A stretch of 43,584 nucleotides of DNA from an uncultured Rhodospirillales bacterium (GTDB taxonomy: Bacteria > Pseudomonadota > Alphaproteobacteria > Acetobacterales > Acetobacteraceae): positions 1 to 43,584 of the forward strand of contig CAIMWH010000088.1 in assembly GCA_903845065.1 (NCBI GenBank). The letters are read 5' to 3'. Under the pieces are notes generated by a model. It saw nothing but the letters and a program-made list of their open reading frames with translations, was not told the DNA's origin and searched no databases. Positions 26,801 to 38,800 of this stretch are shown here, in pieces. Every line of letters starts with the position of its first letter. Position 1 is the first letter of the stretch. The position numbers and the translations under genes were made by a program.

Positions 26801-29800
26801 TTGGCGCTGCCCGGCCGGTTGTCGGTAACGGTGAAGGTGCCATCGAGATTGTTGGTCACGGCGTAGTCGGCGTAGTTGCCGTTGAAGAACACCACGTCGT
26901 AGCCGGTACCGCCGTCGATGCTGACGCCCGTCGGCCCACCGGCGCCATTGAAGCTGTCCTCACCGGCCCCGCCCATCAAGGTCGCGCCGCCCGGATCGCT
27001 CAGGCTGTCATTGCCGTCGCCACCATCCAGCAGGCCGTTGCCGGTGAGGGTGTCGTTGCCCTGCCCGCCGTCCAGCGTGCCGCTGCCGGTGAGCACGTCA
27101 TTGCCTAGCCCGCCATCGAGCGACCCATTGCCCGCCAGCGTATCGCGGCCATCGCCGCCCGCCAGCGTCCCGTTGCCCTGCAAATAGTCATCGCCGGTGC
27201 CGCCATCAAGCGAATTGGCGCCGCTGTCATCGTAGATGCTGTCGTTGCCGTCACCGCCCAGCACCGTATCGTCGCCCTGCTGGCCGTAGAGCAGGTCATT
27301 GCCGGTGCCGCCATCGATGCTGTCGGCGCCGAACCCGCCATAGACGGTGTCCGTCCCGCCTTCGCCCAGCAGCGTATCCGCGCTCGCGGTGCCGAACAGG
27401 GTATGCGGGTCGCCGCTGTCATCGAGGAAGATGCCGGCGCCGCTCGGCGAGAACTGCTGCGCATAATAGGTGACGTTGTTGAACTTGACCTGATCGGGCG
27501 CGATGTTCTGCAACGTCAGGATCGTCGTCCACCCGGCGGAGGAGCCGCTGGTGCCCGAGGTATCGATCTGCAACAGCGAGTCGACCCCATCCGGGATCAA
27601 CTGCATGTAGCCGGTGGTGAACGGGTTGTCGGTGCCGTTCCAGCCGCTCAACATGCCGAATGTGTTCGACATATCGAGCACATCGCCGCCGACGCCGCCC
27701 TGGAAGTCGGTGACCACATCCGCCGCCGAGCCCGGCCGCCAGATCACCTGGTAGGTGTCCGCGCCCGCCCCGCCGCTGAACGTGTCCGCCCCGCTGCCAT
27801 AGGCGACATACTGGAAGTAGTCATTACCGCCGCCGCCATCGAGCGAGTTGTTGCCCTGGTAGTCATAGAACGTGTCGTTGCCGCCCGCGCCGACCAGGCT
27901 GTCATCGCCATAGCCGCCCACCAGGGTGTCATCGCCAAGCCCGCCGTCGATGCTGTCATCGCCCGCGCCGCCGTCCATGCTGTCGTTGGATTGCAGGCCG
28001 GAGATGGTGTCGTTGCTGGCCGTCCCGTTCAGCCCATCGGGCCCCGGCGTACCGGTCACCACCGCGCCCATGCCATTCGGGGCGAAGGTGTTGTTGAAGT
28101 TCTGCCAGGTGAAGTCACCCGGCACGCGCCCGTCGAACCGGATCACCGTCTGCGGCGCATATCCGCCAGCACCGGCATCGCGGTCAACCCGCAGTTCGGT
28201 GGCACCACCGGCGACCGCGACCAACTGGAGATAGCCCTTGAGGAACGGATTGTCCCCGGCGTTGTAGCCGATCAGGGTGCCCAGCAACTGGTTGATATTC
28301 ACCGTGTCGCCACCAGGGCCGGCGGCGAAATCGGTGATCTCGGCCAGCGCGCCGGAGCCCGGCTGCCAGTTCAGGACATAGTTCGCCTGATGCACGCCAC
28401 CCGCGGTGAACACCGTGGTGCCGGAGTAGGCAACGTCGTTGAACACGTCATTGCCGCCGCCGCCGTTGACGACGTTGTTGCCCTGGTAGTCATCGAACGT
28501 GTCGTCGCCGGCACCGCCGGTCATCGTGTCGTCGCCGGCCCCGCCGGTGAGCCAGGAGTTGCCGCCTTCCACGCTCAGCAGGTCATTGCCGGCATCGCCA
28601 TACAGCGTCGCGTTACCCGCCATCGCATCGAGGGTGTCATTGCCGTCGCCACCCGTGAGGTAGCTGGCGGTTGCAGCCGTGGTCGAGAGCGAATCGTTGC
28701 CCAGCGCGCCGGACAGCGTATCGAACGCCCCGGCCCCCACCAGCGTGTCATCGCCTTCCGCGCCATACATCTGCGCAAAGCCGCTGCCGCCGGAACCCGC
28801 GGTCAGGCTGTCATCGCCATAGCCGCCCACCAAGGTGTCATTGCCGAGATTCGAGTCAACGGTGTCGTTGCTCGACGTGCCGACAATGCTGTCCGGCCCG
28901 ATGGTGCCGTTCACCGTCTCGCCGATACCGTCGGGCGAGAACGTATCGACGAAGTTCTCCACCCGCAGCGTGGTGGCATCCACGTTCTTCAGCACCAGCA
29001 CATTCTGCCAGCCGAAGGACCCCCCGGCGCCATCGCGGTCGATCTGCAGCACCGCGTCCGCGCCCACCTGGGCGAATTGCAGGTAGCCGTGCAGGAACGG
29101 ATTCTGGAAATACGCCCGCCCGCTCATCCAGCCGAGCAACCCGTTGATATTGATGACATCGCCGCCCGCGCCGGCCGCGAAATCGGTGACCGTGCCAACC
29201 GGCTGCCCCGGGGACCAGGCCAGGACATAGCTGTCCTGTCCGCTGCCACCGGTAAACGTATTGATGCCGCCACCCGAAACGCCGGTGAAGGTGTCATTGC
29301 CGGCGCCGCCATCGAGGCTGTTGGTCCCCGCGGTATCGCTCAGCACATCGTTGCCGTCATTGCCGGTCAGCGTGTCATCGCCGGCCCCGCCATCGAGCGT
29401 GTCATCGCCGGCCCCGCCGATCAGCGAGTCATCGCCCGCCTCGCCATACAGCCGGTCATCGCCATCGCCGCCATCGACATAGTCCGCCCCCGCCCCGGCG
29501 GCCACGGTGTCATCGCCGCCATTGCCGAGGATGGTGTCGTTGCTCGACGAACTCGCCAGCACATGGCTCGCGCCGGTGTCGTTGATGTAGAGCCCCTGCC
29601 CGAACGGCCCGAAGGACGGCGAGAAATTGGCAACGCTGAACACCGCCGGAATGGTGCCGTCGAACTTCAGCACCGTCGTGTAGCCATAGGTCGCACCACT
29701 GGCGTCGGCGTCCACCTGGAGATCGGTCGCCGTCCCATCGGCCACCAGGCGCATGAACCCGGTGGTGAACGGATTGGTCGACGGATCCCAGCCGGTCAGC

Positions 29801-32800
29801 CACACACCGTGCAGGTCGAGCAGATCGCCGCCCGGGCCGGCGTGGAAATCGGTGATCTCGGCGGTGCCAAGGTTCCACGGCTGCCAGTTCACCACAAACG
29901 TATCCTGGTGACCGGCACCGCCGGTGAAGGTATCGGCGCCGGTGTAGGCGACATCATAGAAGATGTCCGTGCCGCCACCGCCGCTGAAGACGTTGTTGCC
30001 CTGGTAGTCATCGAAGCTGTCGTCGCCGGCGCCACCCAGCATGGTGTCGTTGCCGCCATCGCCGCGGAAGGATTCCCCGGTGGCGGACGCGGTGCCATCG
30101 AGGCTGTCGTCGCCATTGCCGCCGTAGAGCGAATCCGCCCCCACGGCGCCAACCAGCGTATCGTCGCCCTCGCCGCCCTGCAGATAGCTGCCGTGCGTCC
30201 CGGCCCCCGCCATCAGGCTGTCATTGCCATAGTCGCCCGACAGCGTCGCCGCATTTCCGGTCGCCGTCAGGGTGTCGTCGCCCCAGAACCCGTTCACCGA
30301 GTCGTTGTTGCCGTCCCCGGTCAGCGAGTCATTGCTGGCCGAACCGGTCAGGGACTGGTTGTCCCCCGCCAGCACGATCGTCCGCCCGACGCCGTCCTGC
30401 GAGAAGGTCTGGTAGAAGTTGTCCAGCGTCAGCGTTGCCGCCGAAACACCATCCAGCGTCACCGCGGTCTGCCAGCCGTAGCCCGCCGCGCCGCCATCAT
30501 AGTCCACCTGCACCAGCGCATTGCCGGTGCCGCTATCCACCACGCGCACGAAGCCCTTCACGAGCGGATTCGTGGCGTAGACGTACCCGCTCATCGGCAG
30601 CCCGGACAAATCGATCACATCGCCGCCCGCGCCGGCCTTGAAATCGGTCACCTCGGCCGCCTGCTCGCCGGGCTGCCAGGTCAGCGCGTAGGTGTTCTGC
30701 CCGCTGCCGCCGGTATAGGTATCGATCGCCGCGGAACCGCCGACATAGCGGAACACATCGTTGCCGTCGCCGCCCGACAGGGTGTTGATGCCGGACAGAT
30801 CCAGCATCGTGTCGTCGCCGGCGCCGCCCACCAGGGTATCGTTGCCGGCGTCGCCCGACATGTAGTTGCCAACCGTCGCGCCGCTGGCATCGAGGCTGTC
30901 GTTGCCGTTACCACCATACATCGTATCGCCGCCAACGCCGGCCACCAGGGTGTCGTTGCCGTCATCGCCGGACAGGTAGTTGTTGGACGAACCGGTCCCG
31001 CCGGTCAGCAAGTCATTGCCACTGCCGCCGTATTCGGTGTTGTGCCCCGCCCCGCCATCGAGGCTGTCATTGCCGGCATCGCCCTGGAGATAGTCGTTGC
31101 CGTCATGCGCCACGATGCTGTCGTGGCCGTAGCCGCCATACAGCGTGTCATCGCCGCCATTGCCGTCGATGGTGTCGTTGTTGACGGTCCCGCTGTGGTT
31201 CTCGTTGGCCGAGGTGCCGAGCCAGTTCTCGCCCGCGCCACCCGGCGAATAGCCCCCGGTGAAATTAGCCGCGGTGAACGAAGCCGACGCCACGCCATCA
31301 AGCCGCAGCACGGTCTGCCAGTCGGCATACCCGCCGGTGCCATCCATATCGGCCTGCAACAGCGTATTGCCGCTGCCGTCATCGACGAGTTGCAGATAGC
31401 CCTGGTTGAACGGATTGGTCCCGCCTGGCAGCCCGGACATGCGCCCGATCAGCCCGGTGAGGTCGAGCACATCGCCGCCCGCGCCGGTCTGGAAATCGGT
31501 GACCTCGTCTGGCAGGTCGTACGGCACCCAGCCGATCTGGTACGTGTCGGTCCCGGCTCCGCCGGTATAGACATTGGCCACCACGCTGCCCGGCGCGAAC
31601 TGCGGGAACATCCGATAGGTGGCGTAGCCGTTGGACAGACTCGTCTTGTCGATCACCACCTGGAGATAGGTGGCGGCCGTCCCGTTGCCGAAGCTGAAGC
31701 TGTTGATCGCGCCGTTGGCAAACTGGCTGGAGCCGGTCAGATCGCCGAGGCTGCCGAACACATCGCCCACATCGGTCAGCGATCCCAAGGAGTTGCCGAT
31801 ATAGGCATGCAGCTTGGAGATGCCGTTGGCGTGTTCGACGATATCAAGCCCGGTCACCACCGTCGGGTTGGCGAAGTGGAACGTCACCACCGCGAGGGAC
31901 GGATCAGGCACATTCGCCGCGCTGTAGACGTGGTCCAGAATGGTGAACGCGTCGGTCGTGCTGTTGGGATTGATGATGTAGCCGATACCGCTGGCATCGT
32001 TCAGCGGGCTCGGCGGCGTGCTGACGCTCCAGATGCCGCTGTCGAACGGACGGCTCGAACCGTCGCTGCTGCCCGTCGGCATCGCAACGCCCACGATCGC
32101 GCCGCCCGAAGCCGGCGACTGCGTGGACACATTGAGGAACAGGTCGTTGCCATCGCCGCCGGCGAGCGAACCCTTGCCCGCCCCCGCGCTCAACGTGTCA
32201 TCGCCCGCGCCGCCATCGAGGGTATCGTCCCCGCCACCGCCCGCGAGCGAATCATCGCCCAGCCCGCCGCTGATGGTATCGTTGCCCAGCCCGCCGAGCA
32301 GCGTATCGTTCCCCAGCCCGCCGTCCACAGTGTCATCCCCCGCGCCGGCCAGCACGGAATCGTCGCCATCGCCGCCGGTGAGCGAGTCATCGCCCGCGCC
32401 GGCATTGATGGTGTCGTCACCGGCCAGGCCATCGATGGTGTCGGACTGTGTCGTGCCGGACAGGCTGTCGTCACCCGCGGTGCCAACGATGTTGCTGCCC
32501 GGATTCGGGTCATAGCCGCCGACGATATTGGCGGTGCTGAAATCCACCGAGGACGTGTTGTTGAGTTGCAGGATGGTAACCCACGTCGCAGGCACCACCG
32601 AAGGCGTGAGGTTGAGCTGCAAAATCGCATTGCCGCCGCCATCATCGCTGAAGCGCAGATAGCCATCGGTGAACGGATTTTCGCCCGGCGGCAGGCCGAG
32701 ATTGGAACCGTCGGATTGCGTATGACCCAGCGTGGCGATCAGCGAGGTGAGGTCGATCTGGTCGCCACCCGCCCCGGTCACGAAGTCGGTCACCGTGTCG

Positions 32801-35800
32801 GGTGTGCTGGTCAGCGCCCGGTTGCAGCAATCGTCGAGCGGATTGACCACATAGGTGTTCTGCCCGCCACCGCCGGTCAGCAGGTCGGCGCCGCCATAGT
32901 AGTACGAGACGTTGAGGAACACATCATTGCCGGCCCCGCCATCGATCGTCTGGTGCCCGGTGGCGCCATAGCCGCTGTTGTTCGGCCCCGGGGTGGCGCC
33001 GTTCGCCGCGTCGATCGTATCGTCGCCCGCGCCGCCCGACAGGGAATCATAACCGCCCGTGCCGGCGAGTATGCTGTCGTTGCCGGCCCCGCCCGCCATG
33101 GTCTCATAGGAACTGCCGCTGGCGTAAAGCGAGTCGTCCCCATCACCACCCATCAGCGAGTTGCTGTTGTCGGTGGCGTGGAGGGTATCGCTCCCCGCCC
33201 CGCCATCGACGGTGTCACCCGCGGTCGCGGTGATGGTGTCGTTGCCAGCGCCCGCGCTGACGCTGTCGGCCCCGGCGCCGCCGTCGATGGTGTCATTGCC
33301 ATCGCTGCCCACGATGGTATCCAGGCCATCGCCGCCCAGCATTGAGTTGTTGCCGGTGCTGCCGCTGGCATCCAGGCTATCGTTGCCCGGCCCGCCATCG
33401 AAGGTGTCGTTGCCGCCACCGGCCCCGGCCAGCAGCGTGTCGTTGCCCAGGCCGCCCACCAGCAGATCGTCACCCGCGCCGCTGGCGCCCTCGATCAGGT
33501 CGTCGCCCGCGTCGCCGTACAGCGTGTCGTTGCCGGCGCCGCCATCGATGGTGTCATCGCCGGTGCCGCCGTTGATGGAGTCATCGCCGGCGCCGCCCTG
33601 CACGGAATCGTCCCCGCCGCCGGACGAGATGGTGTCATTGCCGTCGCCGCCATCGATGGTATCGGCGAATGCCGTGCCGGTCAGCGAGTCATCGCCCGAT
33701 GTGCCGACCAGGTCCACCGGCGTGGTCACCAGGTATTGGAACGGCTGTGCGAAGTTGTCGGCCGTCAGGCTCGCCACCGACACGTTCTGCAGCAACAGCA
33801 CCGGCGCCCACCCGCCGCTGCCATTCGTCGCCAACTGCACCAGCACATTGCCGAGGCCGTCGTCCACTACCCGCAGATAGCCGCCCGCCGCCGGATCGTG
33901 GCCCGCCAGCAGACCATGGCTGGAACCATCGCCAAATGTTTCCGACAGCACGGTCAACAGCGGCGAGACATCGATGATGTCGCCCCCGGCGCCGGCCTTG
34001 AAATCCGTCACCACATCGGGCGCCGGCACGATGCTGTTGCCGCAGCAGTCCTCGAGCGGGTTGATCTGATAGGTATTCTGCCCGGCCCCACCAATCAGGA
34101 CATCGCCGCCGTTGTTCCAGTAGGAAACATTGAGGAACACGTCATTGCCGTCGCCACCATCGATGGTGTTGTGGCCGACCGAACCATAGTTGTTGCCGAT
34201 GCTGGAGCCTGACGCCGCATCGAGAGTATCGTCGCCGGCGCCGCCGCTCAGCGAACTGTAGCCGCCCGTGCCGGCCTGCAGGTAGTCATCCCCGGCCGCG
34301 CCCGTCAGGGTATCGTAGTAGTTGCCGCCATCGGCAAGAGTGTCGTCACCCGCGCCGCCATCGGCGGTGACGTAATAGGCGGCAACGCCGATGTAGTCAT
34401 CGCCGTCATCGCCCGCCACCGAGCCGTGCGCGCTGGTCAGCGTCAGCGAGTCCGCACCGACACCGCCGCTGATCGTCGCAACGTCGCCATTGGCGGAAAT
34501 CGTGTCCGCGCCGGAATCGCCGGATACCGAGGAATGGGCGCCGGTGATGCTGAGCGTGTCATCGCCCTCGCCACCGAGGACGGTGTTGCTGCCGCCGCTG
34601 TCGCTGACGGAATCGTTGCCCAGCCCGGCCGCGATGCTGTCGTCCCCGCTCGACGCGCCAATGGTATCGTTGCCGGACGTGCCGATGATGGTGTTGTTGC
34701 CGCTGCCGCCGCTGAGCAGCGTGCCCTGCGAACTCGCGCTGCCATCAAGCAGGTCGTCCCCGGCCCCGCCATACAGCGTATCCTGCCCGGTCCCGCCGAT
34801 CAGCGTGTCGTCGCCCGCCTGCCCGTACAGGAGGTTGTTGCCGTCACCGCCGACGATACTGTCATTGCCCGCACCGGCCCGCACCGTATCGCCGCCGCCA
34901 TTGCCGAGAATGGTGTCGTTGAACACCGAGCCCACCAGGTAATGGCCGCTCGCGTCGTCGTTGATGAACTGCGCCGAGGTCGGCGGCAGAGTGCCCTGCG
35001 CCAAGTTGGCATCGGTCAGGCTCGCCGGGTCTACCCCGCGCAGCACCACGATGGTCTGCACGCTGGTGCCGCTGGTATCGAGGTCAAGCTGGACCAGCGT
35101 GTTGCCCGCACCGTCGGACACGAACCGGATATAGCCGTCGCTGACCGGATCGCCGCCAGGCAGGAAGCCATGAGTGGAGCCGTCGCCGAAATGGTCCGAA
35201 AGCGCGGTCAACAGCGGCGAGAAGTCAAGGATATCGCCCCCGACGCCCACTTTGAAATCGGTGATCGCGTCCGGTGCCGGCACGATGGAGTTGCCGCAGC
35301 AATCCTCGAGCGGATTGAGCTGGAAGGTGTTCTGCCCAGCCCCGCCGGTCAGCAGGTCGCCGCCGTTGTTCCAGTACGACACGTTCGTGAACAGGTCGTT
35401 CCCGTCGCCACCGGCGATCGTGTTGTGTCCGCTTGCGCCGTAGTTGTTGCCCCCGGTGCTCGGCCCCTGCGCCGCATCGATGGTGTCATCCCCGGCACCG
35501 GCGTCGATCGAATCGTTGCCCCCGGTCCCGGCGGTGATCGCGTCATCTCCGTCGCCGCCGATGATCGTCTCGCCATACGGCGCATAGATGGTGTCGGCGA
35601 ACGCCGAACCGATGATCCTGCCGATATTGTAGAGCGCATCCGAGCCGCCCGAGCCATCCGACGCGGACCCATTGGTGGCGCTGCCGTAGTTGCTCTGGCT
35701 CAGCGATACGCTCACCCCGGCCGGAGCGGCGCTGTAGTCCACCGTGTTGACCCCGGCACCGCCATCGAGCGTGTCGTTGCCCGCGCCACCCACCAGGGTG

Positions 35801-38800
35801 TCATTGCCGGCCCCACCGCTCAGATTGTCATCGCCGTCCCCACCCACCAGGCTGTCATGGCCACCGAGCCCGACCAGCGTATCGTTGCCCGCATCGCCGG
35901 TCAGTGTGTCGTCATTCAGCGTGCCGGTCAGCAGGTCATCCCCCGCCGTGCCGCCAGTCAGCTCGCCAACCCCATGCGGATCATAGCCGCCCGCGAAATT
36001 ATCGGCCGTCAACGATGCCTGCGCGACATTGCGCAGCACCAGCACCGTCGCCCAGTTGCCATCGCCATGCGGCGCCGCCTGCAGCAGCGTGTTGCCCGTG
36101 CCGTCATCGATCACCCGCAGGTAGCTATCGGCGAACGGATTATCGCCCACGGTGAAGTGCGAATTGCCGGATTGCGCATTCAGGGCCGCGACGATCGCGT
36201 CGATATTGATAATGTCGCCCCCGGCACCAGCGACGAAATCGCCAATGCTGTCCGGACGCGGCGTCACCGCCAGGTCGCAGCAATTCTCCACCCCGACCAG
36301 ATTGTAGGTATCCTGCCCGCCACCGCCGAACAGCAGGTGTCCGCCGGTCGTGTTCTTGCTGCTGTCCCAATACGACACATTGTTGAACACATCATCAAAC
36401 GCCGAACCCGCGATCGCCGCACCACTCGTCAGCGTATCGTTGCCGCCGCTGCCATCGATGACGCCGGTGTTGCCGCCATTGGTTTCGAGGTTGACGGTGA
36501 TGGGCACCACGTCGCTGCCATAGTCGATGGTCGAGCCGCCGGCCGCCGAGAAGGAATCGTTGCCCGCCCCGCCGATCAGGTCGCTCTTGCCCGCCCCGGC
36601 GGCCAAGGTGTCATCGCCCGCCCCGCCATCCACAGTGTCATCGCCGCCACCGCCATAGAGCGCATCATTGCCATCCCCACCGCTGACACTGTCATCGCCC
36701 CAGCCGGCCATGATGGTGTTGCTTTCCGCCGCCCCCACCAGGGTATCGGCGAACGGTGTACCATAGAGCGTGGTGACCGAACCATCGTCGACCAGCGACA
36801 GCGGCACCGTCGGCTGCACGTAGCCGCCCACGACATTGGTGGCATCCAGCGCACCAGGCGCGACGCCATTCAATACCAGGATGGTCTGCCAGCCGCCCTG
36901 CCCCAACGGGTCCACCTGCACCAGCGTATTGCCGGCGCCATCGCCGATCAGTTGCAGATACGGCCCGAACGGATTGACACCGGCGGGCAGCCCGCCGCCG
37001 AAATTCAACGATGCCAAGACATGCGAGAAATCCAGCACATCGCCGCCGGGACCGGCCGCGAAATCGGTGATCACATCCGGCGTCGCCGTCACCTGCGCGC
37101 GGCTGCAGCAATTCTGCAACGCATCGATCACGTAGGTATCGCTGCCCGCCCCACCGGTCAGCTGGTTCGCCGCCGCATTCGCCCAGGCCGAGACCTCCTG
37201 GAACACATCATCGCCGGCCCCGCCGACAACCGTATCCGCCCCGCTGCCGGCAGGCAGGCCGGAACTCGGTCCGGTCGTGCTGTAAAGCAGGTAGATCGCG
37301 TTGTTGCCGTCCCCGGCCTGCACGCTCTCGTGCCCGCCATAGCCGAGAAAGAGCGTGTCATCGCCCGCCCCGGTGGTGATGGTATCGCTGGCGCCATTGC
37401 CTTGCAGGTAGTTCGCGCCGTCGCCAAGGACGATGGTCGCGCCGTCGCCCGCGCTGATGGTGTTGTTGCCATCGCCGGCGGTGATGCTGTCGTTGGCCCC
37501 AACGCTGATGTTGTTGTTGCCACTGCCGGCGGTGACGGTATCGTTGGCCCCGCCCGTAACCGTGTTGTCGCCGTCTCCCAGCAGGAACGTGCTCGACGGC
37601 GCGGAGCCGCCCATCGAATCACTGCCGCCGCCGCTGGTGAACGAACTGCCGCTGCCGGACGAAGACAGTGTATCGTTGCCCACCCCGCCGATCAGGGTGT
37701 CCGCCCCGGCTCCGCCATCGGCAATGTTGCCGGTGGTGCCGGCGCTCACGTCCAACAGGTCATCGCCTGGCCCGCCCGCCAGCGTATTGGCACCGGCGCC
37801 ACCGATCAGCGTGTCATCGCCCGCGCCACCACGCAGCAAGTCATCGCCATCCCCGCCATCGATGCTGTCATCGCCCGAATTGCCGAGGATGGTGTCGTTG
37901 CCGGTCCCGCCGGTCAGTATGTCGGCATAGGGCGACCCGGTCAGCAGGCTCGAACTGTCCGGCCCCGCCAATGTCGATCCACCCGCCGCCTGCAGGAACG
38001 GCTGGAGGAAATTATCCGCCGTCAACTGCGCCGGCGTCACATTCTCCAGCCGCAGGAACGTCGACCAGTTGCCATCCGCGTTCGGCGCGATCTGGAACAG
38101 CGTATCCGCGCCGGACGCCACATATTGCAGGTAGCCCTGCGCGAACGGGTCCGCCCCGATCGCCATGCCGTGCTCGGTGGTCAGGTCATTGAGCATCACG
38201 CTGAGATCGATGCGATCCCCCCCGGCCCCAACGGTGAAATCGGTCACGGTGTCCGGCGTGGTGATGGCGCGCGCGCAGCAGTTGCTGGGGTTGACCACGT
38301 AGGTATCCACCCCGGCCCCGCCGGTCAGCAGATCGCCGCCCGCGCTGTTCCAGTAGCCAACCTCGAAGAACACGTCATCGCCGGCGCCGCCGTCCACCGT
38401 GTTCTGCCCGTAGTTGACGCCTTCGCCGTTGCTCACATTGGTGGACGCCCGCAGCACCAGGCTGTCGTTGCCATCGCCGCCCAGCACCGAGTCATAGCCG
38501 CCGCTGCCGGTCAGCAGGCTGTCATCGCCCGCCCCGCCCAGCAGGGTCTCGCCGTAGGTCGCATTGATGGTGTCGCCGAAGCCGCTGCCGATGATGGTGC
38601 CGATATTATAGAGCGTGTCGAGGCCGCCGCTCCCGTCGGTCGCGTTGCCGTAGCCCGCGCCGTAGCCGCTCTGGTTCAGGTAGACACTGACCGGCCCGGT
38701 GTCACCGCTGTAGTCCAGCGCGTTGCTGCCCGCCCCGCCATCGATGTAGTCGTCGCCGGTGCCGCCGGTCAGCGTGTCGTTGCCGTTCTCGCCATAGAGC

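Noticed and set aside
16909..27108. A 3399-codon open frame on the plus strand opposite the RTX gene.
   Set aside because: It is a mirror of the RTX gene and of the glycosyltransferase start. The RTX frame avoids TTA, CTA and TCA codons because of GC-rich codon choice, so the antisense frame has no stops. The translation is a monotonous V/I/A/G-rich text with no start signal or known domain.
27403..33345. A 1980-codon plus-strand open frame inside the RTX region.
   Set aside because: Same antisense effect as above; repetitive AIAGxAIxxV text following the RTX periodicity.
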